Of a stretch of 64,000 nt of DNA, positions 1-8,739 are shown in pieces. Each line of letters begins with the position of its first letter. Positions within the stretch are counted from its first letter, which is position 1. The stretch covers positions 62,001 through 126,000 of the forward strand of contig NZ_JAHEAG010000006.1 in NCBI RefSeq assembly GCF_018596315.1, in the 5' to 3' direction. The DNA is from Bradyrhizobium sp. SRL28 (GTDB lineage Bacteria > Pseudomonadota > Alphaproteobacteria > Rhizobiales > Xanthobacteraceae). The position numbers were made by a program, and so were the translations under genes. The notes below the pieces were generated by a model that ran no database searches, was not told the DNA's origin, and saw nothing but the letters and a program-made list of their open reading frames with translations.

Positions 1-1962
1 GGTGTCGAACCGCTCGGAAACCTTGGCGTTGCCGCGGTCGACCGCGAACATGAACTGGAACAGGTCGTTCGATCCGACCGAAACGAAATCGACCTTCTTC
101 AGGAGTTCGTCGAGCTGATAGAGCAGCGCCGGCACCTCCACCATGGTGCCGACGTCGATCCGTTCCGGCAGCGCATGGCCGTGCTGGCGCAGATATGTCA
201 GTTCGCGCTCGACGATCGCCTTGGCCTGGTCGAATTCGGCGACATCGGAAATCATCGGGAACATGATCTTCAGCGCGCGGCCGCCGCCGGCCCGCAGCAA
301 AGCGCGGATCTGGCCGCGCAATAATCCCGGCCGGTCCAGCCCGAGCCGGATCGCCCGCCAGCCGAGCGCGGGATTTTCCTCGATCACGGTCTCCATATAG
401 GGCAGCGCCTTGTCGCCGCCGATATCGAGGGTGCGGAACGTCACGGGCTTGGAGCCCGCGGCATCCAGCACGGTGCGATAGAGCGCCAACTGGTCCGAGC
501 TGCGCGGCAGGCTCTGGCCGACCATGAACTGCAGTTCGGTGCGGAACAGCCCGATGCCGGCGCTGCCGGTATCGTCGATATGCGGCAGGTCGATCACGAG
601 GCCCGCGTTGATCATCAGCTCGACCGGCTGGCCGTCCTTGGTCACGCAGGGCATGTCGCGCAGCGCGGCGTACTGCGCCTGTCGCCGCGCGCGAAACCGC
701 ACCCGCTCGGCATAGGCCGATTCGATCTCGGCCGAGGGGCGGACATAGATCGAGCCCGAGGTGCCATCGACGATGATGGCGTCGCCGGGATCGGCGATGC
801 CGGGGGCGTTCGGCACTTCGCCGACGGCGGGAATGCCGAGCGCGCGCGCCACGATCGAGACGTGGGAATTCGCGGTGCCTTCCTCCAGCACCAGGCCGCG
901 CAGCCGCTTGCGGTCATAGTCGAGCAGCGCCGCAGGTCCCATCGCGCGCGCGATCAGGATGGCGTTCTCGGGAAGCTGCTCGCGCGAGGGTGCATGATCC
1001 TGTCCCACCAATTGCCGCATCAGGCGATGGCCGAGGTCTTCCAGATCGTGCAGGCGGTCGCGCAGATAGGGATCGGTCGAGCGCAACATGCGGGCGCGGG
1101 TATCGGATTGCACGCGCTCGACGGCGGCTTCGGCGGTCAGGCCGGTGGCGACCGCTTCGTGCAATTTGTGCGACCAGCCGTGATCATTGGCGAACATCCG
1201 ATAGGCTTCCAGCACCTCGCGGTGCTCGCCGCCCTCGGCGACATCGCCGCGCTCCAGCATGCGGTCGAGATCGGCGCGCAGCTTGGTCAGCGCAGCATCC
1301 AGCTTCTTGATTTCCTTCGGCAGGTCTTCGGCGATGTAGTTGGTGATGACGACGCGCGGCTCGTGCAGCACGACATGGCCGAGCGCGATGCCGTCGGACA
1401 GGATTGCGCCGGTCTTGTGCAGGGAATGCCCCGCTGCGGGTTCCGCGCCGGGCTGCGCCAGCGCCGCCAATTCGCCGGAGGCGATCATTTCCGCCAGCAC
1501 CATGGCGGTGGTCTGCAGCGCCTCGACCTCTTCCTCGACATAGGTGCGCTTGGCGCGGTTCTGCACGACAAGCACGCCGAGCGTGTTGCCGGCGCGCAGG
1601 ATCGGCACGCCAAGGAACGAATGGTAGATTTCTTCGCCGGTTTCCGGGCGGAATGAGAACGCCGGATGGCTTTGCGCGTCGGAGAGGTTGAGCGGGCTCG
1701 CCTCGCTGGACACGAGGCCGACGAGGCCCTCATGCGCGTTCAGCACCGTCCGGTGCACCGCGTCGCGGTTCAGACCTTCGGTGGCATAAAGTTCGAGCGT
1801 GTTATCGATGCGCAGCACGTAACAAGAGCAGACCTCGGCCACCATGTTGGCCGCGATCAGGACCACGATCTTGTCCAGGCGTTCCTGGGCCGAGACCTTC
1901 TCCGCCATGGTTTCGCGGAGCCGTCTCAACAAGACGCGGGGGCCTCCCGAAGCGCTCCGCAT
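1..1962 (-). CDS. ptsP: PtsP, nitrogen-PTS enzyme I (partial, C-terminus off the window)
   Basis: Phosphoenolpyruvate-protein phosphotransferase of the nitrogen-type PTS. It takes phosphate from PEP and starts the relay to NPr and EIIA-Ntr in the cytoplasm. The frame is open from the ATG at 1962 to the left edge, giving 654 residues of a family usually near 750, so only the C-terminal end is missing. A GAF domain occupies about residues 20-165 and should sense small molecules such as glutamine. The mobile swivel domain has the phospho-histidine motif NSHVSIVAR, His at about residue 367. The PEP-binding barrel begins after that and runs off the edge. lysC lies upstream on the same strand with a 321 bp gap, an order common in rhizobia. 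The family call is firm; the start is the best upstream ATG, and a second in-frame ATG 18 codons later is possible. Confidence 0.93.
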   Translation of the reverse strand, partial: MRSASGGPRVLLRRLRETMAEKVSAQERLDKIVVLIAANMVAEVCSCYVLRIDNTLELYATEGLNRDAVHRTVLNAHEGLVGLVSSEASPLNLSDAQSHPAFSFRPETGEEIYHSFLGVPILRAGNTLGVLVVQNRAKRTYVEEEVEALQTTAMVLAEMIASGELAALAQPGAEPAAGHSLHKTGAILSDGIALGHVVLHEPRVVITNYIAEDLPKEIKKLDAALTKLRADLDRMLERGDVAEGGEHREVLEAYRMFANDHGWSHKLHEAVATGLTAEAAVERVQSDTRARMLRSTDPYLRDRLHDLEDLGHRLMRQLVGQDHAPSREQLPENAILIARAMGPAALLDYDRKRLRGLVLEEGTANSHVSIVARALGIPAVGEVPNAPGIADPGDAIIVDGTSGSIYVRPSAEIESAYAERVRFRARRQAQYAALRDMPCVTKDGQPVELMINAGLVIDLPHIDDTGSAGIGLFRTELQFMVGQSLPRSSDQLALYRTVLDAAGSKPVTFRTLDIGGDKALPYMETVIEENPALGWRAIRLGLDRPGLLRGQIRALLRAGGGRALKIMFPMISDVAEFDQAKAIVERELTYLRQHGHALPERIDVGTMVEVPALLYQLDELLKKVDFVSVGSNDLFQFMFAVDRGNAKVSERFDT

Positions 1963-2283
1963 GTGCTGGTATCCTCCCCCGCGAGGCCAGCCCGCCGGGT
2001 GGCCGGTAGCTGGCGTGAAACGCACGAAAAACAACAATTTTATTCATTCGGCGCGGCCGCACCTGATCCCGGCCGAATCGGGATCGCCAAAACCGTGGTG
2101 CAGTTTGCGGCAACCCACCTCACAGGCCGTATAGCCAATCGAGGCTTGCTTTGCCAAGCAAAACGCCTGCCAGAACCAATAACGTGTGTGTCAGCGCCGA
2201 TGCTGCGCTAGCGAAGCGCATGATCTGCCAAACGCCGCCGGTCTGACGATCAGATCATGCGCTAAATTTGAGAGAAAATCGTT
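1963..2283. other. lysC-ptsP intergenic region with long inverted repeat
   Basis: This 321 bp gap holds no credible gene. It should carry the ptsP promoter and the 3' end of lysC. The one clear structure is a perfect 13 bp inverted repeat, AGCGCATGATCTG at 2215-2227 and its complement at 2251-2263, just downstream of the lysC stop. No T-run follows the second arm on the lysC strand, so it may be an RNA-stabilising hairpin or repeat rather than a classic terminator. Confidence 0.5.
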
Positions 2284-3537
2284 CTAAGTCTGGTCGAGCC
2301 CGTAAAGCGTGTGCAGCGTGCGCACCGCAAGTTCGGTGTAGGCGGCGTCGATCAGCACCGAAAACTTGATCTCGGAGGTGGTAATGGCGCGGATGTTGAT
2401 ATTGCGCTCGGACAGCGCCTTGAACGCCTTCGCCGCGACGCCGGCATGGCTGCGCATGCCGCTGCCGATCACGGAGACCTTGGAGACGTCGGTGGCGCTG
2501 TCGAGCCTGATATAGCCGATCTTGCCCTTTGAGGCGGTGATGGTGTCGCGGGCGCGGTTATAGTCGGAGGCCGGAACGGTGAAGGTGAGGTCGGTGGTCT
2601 TGCCGTCCTCGGAGACGTTCTGGACGATCATGTCGACATTGATGTTGGCGTCCGCCAGCGGCCCGAAGATAGCGGCGGCAACGCCCGGCTTGTCCTCGAT
2701 CTGGCGCAGGGAAATCTGGGCTTCGTCCTTGGAGAAGGCGATGCCGGTGACGACGTGGCTTTCCATGATTTCCTCCTCGCTGCAGATCAGCGTGCCCGGC
2801 GGCGTGCCGTGCGGGTCGATATCCTCGGGCTTGTCGAAGCTGGAGCGGACGAACACGGGCATGTTGTGCACCATGCCGAGTTCCACCGAGCGCACCTGCA
2901 GGACCTTGGCGCCCAGCGAGGCCAGTTCCAGCATGTCCTCGAAGGCGATCTTGTCGAGCCGCCGCGCCTTGGGAACCACCCGCGGATCTGTCGTGTAGAC
3001 GCCGTCCACGTCGGTATAGATGTCGCAGCGGTCGGCGCGAATCGCAGCCGCAATGGCCACCGCCGAGGTGTCCGAGCCGCCGCGCCCGAGGGTGGTGATT
3101 CGGTTGGTCTGCGGATTGATGCCCTGGAAGCCGGCAATGACGGCGACTTCCTTGCGATCGGCGAAACGGTTGACGATCTCCGTGCCGTCGATCTCGAGGA
3201 TCCGCGCCGAGGCGTGGGCGTCGGAGGTCTTGATCGGGATCTGCCAGCCCTGCCAGGAGCGGGCCTGGATGCCGATGCCCTGTAGCGCGATCGCGAGCAG
3301 GCCCGAGGTCACCTGTTCGCCTGATGCCACCACGGCGTCATATTCGCGCGCATCATGCATCGGCGAGGCGTCGCGGCACCAGTCCACCAGTTCGTTGGTC
3401 TTGCCGGCCATGGCCGACACGACGACAGCGACATCGTGTCCGGCGTCGACTTCGCGCTTGACGTGTCGCGCGACGTTGCGGATTCGGTCGATATTGGCGA
3501 CGGACGTGCCGCCGAATTTCATCACGAGGCGGCCCAT
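2284..3537 (-). CDS. lysC: Aspartate kinase
   Basis: Phosphorylates L-aspartate at the first step of lysine, threonine and methionine synthesis. The protein has 417 residues, the usual length for the monofunctional LysC type. The N-terminus carries KFGGTSV (residues 7-13), the kinase signature, and TTLGRGGSDTSA follows in the substrate and nucleotide site. The last ~150 residues form a tandem ACT regulatory pair, so feedback inhibition by lysine and/or threonine is expected from the family. ptsP lies downstream on the same strand. The start ATG gives MGRLVMKFGG; the second Met at residue 6 is an alternative start but leaves little before the kinase motif. Confidence 0.96.
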   Translation of the reverse strand: MGRLVMKFGGTSVANIDRIRNVARHVKREVDAGHDVAVVVSAMAGKTNELVDWCRDASPMHDAREYDAVVASGEQVTSGLLAIALQGIGIQARSWQGWQIPIKTSDAHASARILEIDGTEIVNRFADRKEVAVIAGFQGINPQTNRITTLGRGGSDTSAVAIAAAIRADRCDIYTDVDGVYTTDPRVVPKARRLDKIAFEDMLELASLGAKVLQVRSVELGMVHNMPVFVRSSFDKPEDIDPHGTPPGTLICSEEEIMESHVVTGIAFSKDEAQISLRQIEDKPGVAAAIFGPLADANINVDMIVQNVSEDGKTTDLTFTVPASDYNRARDTITASKGKIGYIRLDSATDVSKVSVIGSGMRSHAGVAAKAFKALSERNINIRAITTSEIKFSVLIDAAYTELAVRTLHTLYGLDQT

Positions 3538-3711
3538 GACGACGCGTGCATTCCCTGTGAGGATAAGTTAGATGACCCGCACGGAAAGTGGAGCGCCCGG
3601 GCCGAAAGCGGCGTATACATAGCGGCGCGGTCCGGAGCAAGCAACCAGCTTCGTTTTCGGCCCAAAAATGGCGCAAATGGCTGTGGTGGCGGGTTAATTC
3701 AGGGCGGGCGT

Positions 3712-4191
3712 ATGGGTCGTTATATCGATGATATTCTGCAGCCCGGCGAGAAGGTGCTGTATTCGACCAACGCGCACTGGATATATTTCTTGCCGGCGAT
3801 CATCGGCTGGATCGTAGCGAGCGTATTCCTGGTGCTCTCGGGGATCGTGCCGGCGGGCCCATCCGTACTGATCTGTCTGTCGCTGGCGGGGATATCAGCC
3901 ATTGCTGCGTTGTACAAAACGGTCACCGCCTGGTTCCATCAATGGACCACCGAGACCGACGTCACCAATTTCCGTGTCGTCCACAAGACCGGCTTCATTC
4001 AGCGGCAGACGTTCGAGATGAGTGTGGACAAGGTCGAGAGCGTCGACGTCAACCAGAGCATCCTCGGCCGCATCCTCAACTACGGCGACGTAACGGTCTT
4101 CGGAGTCGGTGAGGGTGGCAAGACCCTCGACACCATTGCTTCGCCGCTGGCATTTCGCAATGCCATCACGGCACGGCCGGCCGGTACGTAA
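3712..4191 (+). CDS. PH-domain (bPH2/DUF304-type) membrane protein
   Basis: A 159-residue inner-membrane protein. About residues 22-68 hold two hydrophobic segments (from WIYFLPAIIG to the stretch ending AALYKTV), followed by a conserved region with TDVTNFRVVHKTGFI and ESVDVNQSILGRILNYGDV, which is the signature of bacterial pleckstrin-like DUF304 domains. Its molecular function is unknown. The frame is open far upstream, but that part lies antisense to lysC, so I start at the ATG at 3712, where the hydrophilic lead MGRYIDDILQPGE begins. ubiG follows with a 3 bp gap, so the two are probably co-transcribed. Confidence 0.82.
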   Translation: MGRYIDDILQPGEKVLYSTNAHWIYFLPAIIGWIVASVFLVLSGIVPAGPSVLICLSLAGISAIAALYKTVTAWFHQWTTETDVTNFRVVHKTGFIQRQTFEMSVDKVESVDVNQSILGRILNYGDVTVFGVGEGGKTLDTIASPLAFRNAITARPAGT

Positions 4192-4194
4192 GTC

Positions 4195-4953
4195 ATGGCC
4201 ATGCAGCAAAACGCTTCCGCCGCCACGGGCTCCACAGTCGACCCCGCCGAAGTCGCAAAATTCTCAAAATTGTCGGACGAGTGGTGGGACCCCAAAGGCA
4301 AGATGGCCCCACTGCACAAGATCAATCCGTTGCGGCTCGCCTATATCCGCGACGCCGCATGCCGCAAGTTTGATCGCAACGCCAGGAGCCTGAGTTGCCT
4401 GTCGGGCCTGCGCATCCTCGATATCGGTTGCGGTGCCGGCCTGTTGTGCGAGCCGTTCACGCGGCTGGGCGCGCAGGTGATCGGGATTGATCCGTCGGCG
4501 ACCAACATCGCTGCCGCGCGGCTGCATGCCGACAAGGGTCATCTGTCGATCGACTACCGCTGCACCACGGTCGAGGCGATGGATTTGCGCGAGCGCTTCG
4601 ACGTCGTGCTGGCGATGGAAGTGATCGAGCATGTCACCGATGTCGGCGCGTTCCTCGCTCGCTGCGCGGCGGTGGTCAAGCCGGGCGGGTTGATGGTGGT
4701 CTCGACCTTGAACCGCAACTGGAAGAGCTTTGCGCTCGCGATCGTCGGCGCGGAATATGTGCTGCGCTGGCTGCCGCGCGGCACCCATCAGTGGGACAAA
4801 TTCGTCACGCCCGACGAACTCGCACAACATCTCGCCCACAACAGGCTCACCATCACCGAGCAGGCCGGCGTGGTCTATAACCCGCTTGCCGACCGATGGA
4901 GCATCTCGTCCGACATGGACGTGAACTACATGGTGGTGGCCGAGGGGGTGTAG
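4195..4953 (+). CDS. ubiG: Ubiquinone biosynthesis O-methyltransferase
   Basis: SAM-dependent methyltransferase that carries out both O-methylations of the ubiquinone ring. The 252-residue length fits UbiG. SAM motif I is ILDIGCGAG at residues 74-82, and an acidic motif II (IGIDPSA) and the MEVIEHV segment follow, all typical of UbiG. The N-terminal EWWDPKGKMAPLHKINPLR is a strong UbiG signature. A second in-frame ATG lies at 4201. It follows the PH-domain gene closely. Confidence 0.95.
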   Translation: MAMQQNASAATGSTVDPAEVAKFSKLSDEWWDPKGKMAPLHKINPLRLAYIRDAACRKFDRNARSLSCLSGLRILDIGCGAGLLCEPFTRLGAQVIGIDPSATNIAAARLHADKGHLSIDYRCTTVEAMDLRERFDVVLAMEVIEHVTDVGAFLARCAAVVKPGGLMVVSTLNRNWKSFALAIVGAEYVLRWLPRGTHQWDKFVTPDELAQHLAHNRLTITEQAGVVYNPLADRWSISSDMDVNYMVVAEGV

Positions 4954-4983
4954 TTGATCCCAGCAACTTAGCCACATAACCGG

Positions 4984-5106
4984 TGTCGTCCCTGCGAACG
5001 CAGGGACCCATACTCCGCAGCGCTAATTGGGTTACGAGACGTCGACCATTCGTGCTCACATGAGGGAGCACGGCCGTATGGGTCCCTGCGTTCGCAGGGA
5101 CGACGA
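4984..5106. repeat. Palindromic intergenic repeat, family R1
   Basis: A ~120 bp element bounded by inverted arms. The left arm reads GTCGTCCCTGCGAACGCAGG and continues with GACCCATA; the right arm at about 5079-5106 is its reverse complement. Each arm contains its own hairpin (CCCTGCG/CGCAGGG), giving two REP-like hairpins in opposite orientation around a variable middle. Two more copies occur at 31665-31789 and 51431-51578. The layout resembles REPIN/BIME elements, which are moved in trans by RAYT enzymes; no RAYT gene is in the window. Confidence 0.85.
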
Positions 5107-5205
5107 GAGAATTTCGGCTTAATCGCAATCCTGTCATGACGCCGGTCCTGTTGACCGCGCCGATCCCGCCCGGCACGGTGCGGCAGCTTCCTGCCGGTAT
5201 TTTTC

Positions 5206-6105
5206 ATGCTCTCCGTCGCCTCGCTCTGGATTCCCTTCACCATCATCGCTGCGCTGGGCCAGGTCGCCCGCAATGCGATGCAGCGGTCGTTGACGGGGCC
5301 GCTCGGGACCTGGGGCGCGACCAATATTCGCTTTCTGTTCGGTTTTCCGTTCTCGATCATCTTCTTCGCGGTCGTGGTGGGGGTAACCGGCGATCCCATA
5401 CCGTGGCCGACGGCCGCGTTCTGGCCATGGCTGCTGCTCGGCGCGCTCAGTCAGATCGTTGCCACCGGGCTGATGCTGGTTGCGATGAACGATCGTTCCT
5501 TTGTCGTGACCACGGCGTATCTCAAGACCGAAGCGATCCAGACCGCGATCTTCGGATTCATCTTCCTCGGTGATCATTTGACCCTGTTGAGGGTGGTTGC
5601 GATCATCATTGCGACCATCGGCGTGGTCATCACCGCGCTGAGGCCGGGCGGCGAAAAGGGCTTTGCGGAGTTGAAGCCGACCATCATCGGCCTGGTCGCC
5701 GCCGGTTGCTTCGCGCTGTCGGCGGTCGGCTTTCGCGGCGCGATCATCAACGTGCCCGGCGTCTCCTTCGTGACGACGGCGTCCTATACGCTGGTGTTCG
5801 GCCTGTTCGTGCAGACGCTGGTGTTGACGATTTATCTGCTCGTCCGCGCGCCCGATGTGCTCGTGAAGATCTTCGGACTCTGGAAGCCGTCGATGCTCGC
5901 GGGCTTCATGGGCGCGTTCGCCTCGCAATTCTGGTTTCTGGCATTCGCGCTGACGGCGGCTGCGAACGTGCGCACGCTGGCGCTGGTCGAGGTGCTGTTC
6001 GCGCAGGCGGTGGCGTATTATTCGTTCAAGCAGCCATTATCGGCGCGGGAGCTGTCCGGCATCGCGCTGATCGTGGCGGGCGTTGCACTGCTGGTGACGG
6101 CTTGA
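5206..6105 (+). CDS. EamA/DMT-family transporter
   Basis: A 299-residue polytopic inner-membrane protein of the drug/metabolite transporter superfamily. About ten hydrophobic segments are spread along the chain in two EamA halves (roughly residues 5-140 and 150-297). The GDHLTLLRVVAIIIATIGVVITA segment at the end of the first half and RELSGIALIVAGVALLV at the C-terminus match the usual end-of-domain helix pairs. Substrate cannot be told from sequence. No clear Shine-Dalgarno precedes the ATG at 5206, so the start is uncertain. It stands alone between two palindromic repeats. Confidence 0.85.
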   Translation: MLSVASLWIPFTIIAALGQVARNAMQRSLTGPLGTWGATNIRFLFGFPFSIIFFAVVVGVTGDPIPWPTAAFWPWLLLGALSQIVATGLMLVAMNDRSFVVTTAYLKTEAIQTAIFGFIFLGDHLTLLRVVAIIIATIGVVITALRPGGEKGFAELKPTIIGLVAAGCFALSAVGFRGAIINVPGVSFVTTASYTLVFGLFVQTLVLTIYLLVRAPDVLVKIFGLWKPSMLAGFMGAFASQFWFLAFALTAAANVRTLALVEVLFAQAVAYYSFKQPLSARELSGIALIVAGVALLVTA

Positions 6106-6114
6106 TTCGGGAAT

Positions 6115-6203
6115 CGTAGGGTGGGCAAAGCGCAGCGTGCCCACCATCTATCTGCGACCGTTGTCTTGAATGGTGGGCACGCTGTCGCTTTGCCCACCCT
6201 ACG
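6115..6203. repeat. Palindromic intergenic repeat, family R2
   Basis: Inverted arms of about 31 bp. The left reads GTAGGGTGGGCAAAGCGCAG then CGTGCCCACCA; the right is TGGTGGGCACGC...TTTGCCCACCCTAC. A single arm of the same family is at 44762-44795. The element lies between the convergent ends of the EamA transporter and the DUF1178 gene. Confidence 0.8.
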
Positions 6204-6217
6204 GCATGACGCCAGCG

Positions 6218-6691
6218 TCAGTTCCTATCGTCCGGCAGCACCGGCAGCGGGGAGACCTCGACGCCTTCGTCGATCAAGGAGCGTGCTTCCTCGGGCGAGG
6301 CTTCGCCGTAGATCGGGCGATGCTCGATATCGCCATAGTGCATCTTGCGCGCCTCGTTGGGGAAGCGCTCGCCGACATTGTCGGCGTTCTTGACGATGTG
6401 ATCGCGCAGCTCCTTGAGCTTGACGCGCAGCTCGCGCTCCTGCGCCATCAACAGCGGCGTCGATTCCGATGACGCCGTTACTTCCGCAGGCGCGGCTGGC
6501 GCAGGCGGGGCGGCCTCGCGGCCCTTCTTGCTTACGATCTGCGGGGCCATAATGGCGCGCTCGACCTTCACCGAGCCGCAGGCAGGACAACTCACCAGCC
6601 TGCGTTTCTCCTGGCTCTCATAGGCCGCGGAGCTTTGAAACCAGCTTTCGAACGCATGGCCCTTCTCGCAGCGAAGGTTGTACCGGATCAT
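6218..6691 (-). CDS. DUF1178 family protein
   Basis: A 157-residue cytoplasmic protein. It begins MIRYNLRCEKGHAFESWFQS and has a second cysteine pair in SCPACGSVKVERAIMAP; the spacing of C8 and the CPAC pair suggests a small zinc-ribbon-like N-terminus, as in the family. The C-terminal RKMHYGDIEHRPIYGEAS and EEARSLIDEGVEVSPLP blocks are the DUF1178 signature. Function is unknown. Its start overlaps the nitrilase stop by 4 bp (ATGA), so it is the last gene of a grxC-nitrilase-DUF1178 operon. Confidence 0.88.
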   Translation of the reverse strand: MIRYNLRCEKGHAFESWFQSSAAYESQEKRRLVSCPACGSVKVERAIMAPQIVSKKGREAAPPAPAAPAEVTASSESTPLLMAQERELRVKLKELRDHIVKNADNVGERFPNEARKMHYGDIEHRPIYGEASPEEARSLIDEGVEVSPLPVLPDDRN

Positions 6692-7566
6692 GCCGAACCC
6701 CGGACGAGATGCAGATGCTCAGGCCCAGCCTTGGGATCGGCGATGCCGAAGCGCCGTCCGTGCTGCAGCGACGGCACGGTCTTGCGTGCGGTTTCAACCT
6801 TCGCGGGGTCGATCTGCGCAAGGAATACGCCAGGCTCGACGCCACCCTCGGCAAGAATCTCGCCCCAGGGGGCGATGATCAGCGAATGCCCGAAGGTCTC
6901 ACGCTTGTTCTCGTGCATGCCGCATTGCGCCGCCGCGAAGACGAAGCAACCGGTCTCGATGGCGCGGGCGCGGAGCAGCGTGTGCCAATGCGCCTCGCCG
7001 GTCTTTCTGGTGAAGGCTGACGGCACCGTGAGGAACGCTGCACCGGCTTCGGCCAATGCGCGGTAGAGCGCCGGAAAACGCACGTCGTAGCAGATCGTCA
7101 ACCCGATCCGGCCCCACGGCAGGTCCGAGATCACGGCGGTCTCGCCCGGCTGGTAATTGGCAGATTCGCGATAGCTCTCGCCGCCGGGCAGATCGATATC
7201 GAACATGTGGATCTTGTCGTAGCTGGCGAGCAACTTGCCGTCGGGCCCGATCAAGAAGGACCTGTTGACCGCGCGCTCCGGCGAATAGCGCAGCGCCAGC
7301 GAGCCGATATGGAGATGGATCTTCAATTCCGCGGCAAGCGCGCGATAGGCCTTCAGCGAGAGGTCGTCTTCCTCTGACGCGAGATGCTCGAACAGCGCCT
7401 TGCGGTTCAGTTGCATCATGTTGCTCACCTCGGGGGTGAGCACATAGTCGGCGCCTTGCGCCGCGGCCTCGCGGATCAGCTTGGTGCCTTGCTCGAGGCT
7501 CGGCTCGGGCAGCAGCCCGGTGCGCATCTGCACCATGGCAGCGGTAAAGGTCGAGCCAGCGCTCAT
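6688..7566 (-). CDS. Carbon-nitrogen hydrolase (Nit/omega-amidase branch)
   Basis: A 292-residue member of the nitrilase superfamily. The catalytic triad is visible: Glu in TPEVSNMM, Lys in YDKIHMFDIDLP and Cys in GLTICYDVRFP. The IHMFDIDLPGGESYRES stretch and the CYDVRFPALYR block place it with Nit1/Nit2-like enzymes, which act as omega-amidases or deaminated-glutathione amidases. A role in glutathione repair would fit the glutaredoxin gene next to it, but this is inference. It overlaps both grxC and the DUF1178 gene by 4 bp. Confidence 0.9.
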   Translation of the reverse strand: MSAGSTFTAAMVQMRTGLLPEPSLEQGTKLIREAAAQGADYVLTPEVSNMMQLNRKALFEHLASEEDDLSLKAYRALAAELKIHLHIGSLALRYSPERAVNRSFLIGPDGKLLASYDKIHMFDIDLPGGESYRESANYQPGETAVISDLPWGRIGLTICYDVRFPALYRALAEAGAAFLTVPSAFTRKTGEAHWHTLLRARAIETGCFVFAAAQCGMHENKRETFGHSLIIAPWGEILAEGGVEPGVFLAQIDPAKVETARKTVPSLQHGRRFGIADPKAGPEHLHLVRGSA

Positions 7567-7835
7567 GAGGAGGCCTTTTCTCCTGCCAGCAGGCCGTCGA
7601 GCTTGCCCGCGCGGTCCAGCGCGTAAAGCTCATCACAGCCGCCGACATGGGTTGCACCGATGAAGATCTGCGGAAAGGTCGAACCGTGGCCGGCGCGATC
7701 GTACATTTGATCGCGATAGGCCGGGTCGGTCGCCACGTTCAATTCGGTGAACGCGGCGTTCTTGCGCGTCAGCAGCGATTTGGCGGCGGTGCAATAGCCG
7801 CAGCCCGGGCGGGTATAGATTTCAATGGCAGTCAT
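7563..7835 (-). CDS. grxC: Glutaredoxin 3
   Basis: A 90-residue thioredoxin-fold protein with the dithiol active site CGYC in RPGCGYCTAAK (residues 9-19). The TFPQIFIGATHVGGCDEL block holds the cis-proline and the glutathione-binding GGCDEL motif. It uses glutathione to reduce protein disulfides and ribonucleotide reductase. It is followed with a 4 bp overlap by the nitrilase gene and preceded by comF with a 29 bp gap, all on the minus strand. Confidence 0.95.
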   Translation of the reverse strand: MTAIEIYTRPGCGYCTAAKSLLTRKNAAFTELNVATDPAYRDQMYDRAGHGSTFPQIFIGATHVGGCDELYALDRAGKLDGLLAGEKASS

Positions 7836-7864
7836 GGCGCGCTCTGATTTGGCAAGTGTTTGAA

Positions 7865-8674
7865 TTATATGGGAGCGCGGTGGCTGTCCACAACCCGCGC
7901 GAATACCAGCACGTCGACCTGCGCGGCTTTGGCGCGCAGCAGGGCGCGGGCGCAGGCGTCCGTCGTGGCGCCTGACGTCAAGACATCGTCGATCAGGACG
8001 ATGCGGCGGCCCTGGATATCAGCCATGCGATCGGCGGCGACCTTGAAGGCACCCTGCACATTGCTGGCGCGCTGCGGCCTGGACAGGCCAATCTGTTGTT
8101 CGGTCGTGCGAATGCGGCGAAGCGCCTCGGAGGCCAGTTTGACGCCGGTTTGCTGTGAAATCACCCGCGCCAGCGCGCCGGACTGGTTGTAGCGGCGGCT
8201 CCAGCCGCGCCGCCAGTGCAGGGGTACCGGCACCAGCACGTCGGCCTCTGCGAGCAATTCCTGGCCCGCGCGGGCCATCCAGCGGCCCATCGCGGGCGCC
8301 AGATCGGTGCGGTCCTGGTATTTCAGCGAATGAACCAGCGTGCGGGCAACGTCATCGTAGCGCACCGCAGCGCGGGCGCGCTGGTAGGCTGGTGGGCTGG
8401 CGATCGCCTCCATCGACAGCAATTCCGGACCGGGATCATACACGAAGGGGATGCCGAGCCGCGGACAGAACGGCGGTGCGATGAACGACAGTTTCGCCCA
8501 GCATTCCGCGCAGACGCCCTCGCCATCAACCGGCTCGCGGCAGGAAACGCAGAGCGTCGGCAGCGCGATGTCGAGCGCGAATTTTGGAAGATGCGCGAAT
8601 GCGTCACGGCAGGCGCCGAGCGCGCCGCGAAGGTGGCTGGAGATGGAGCGTGGTGGTGATGCCTCGGCGTCCAT
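7865..8674 (-). CDS. ComF family phosphoribosyltransferase-like protein
   Basis: A 269-residue ComF/GntX-type protein. An N-terminal zinc-finger-like part has CVSC...CAEC (around residues 42-62) and a further Cys in APPFCPRLGIPF. The C-terminal half is a type I phosphoribosyltransferase fold with the PRPP motif RIVLIDDVLTSGATTDACAR and the LSRPQRASNVQGAF block. In naturally competent bacteria ComF helps DNA uptake; in rhizobia the role is unproven. It heads a likely four-gene unit with grxC, the nitrilase and DUF1178. Confidence 0.88.
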   Translation of the reverse strand: MDAEASPPRSISSHLRGALGACRDAFAHLPKFALDIALPTLCVSCREPVDGEGVCAECWAKLSFIAPPFCPRLGIPFVYDPGPELLSMEAIASPPAYQRARAAVRYDDVARTLVHSLKYQDRTDLAPAMGRWMARAGQELLAEADVLVPVPLHWRRGWSRRYNQSGALARVISQQTGVKLASEALRRIRTTEQQIGLSRPQRASNVQGAFKVAADRMADIQGRRIVLIDDVLTSGATTDACARALLRAKAAQVDVLVFARVVDSHRAPI

Positions 8675-8739
8675 GGGAAGAGGCTAGCGCCGTGCGGCGC
8701 CACGCTCAAGTCGATAGACTGTTCTTATCTGCCCCCAGC

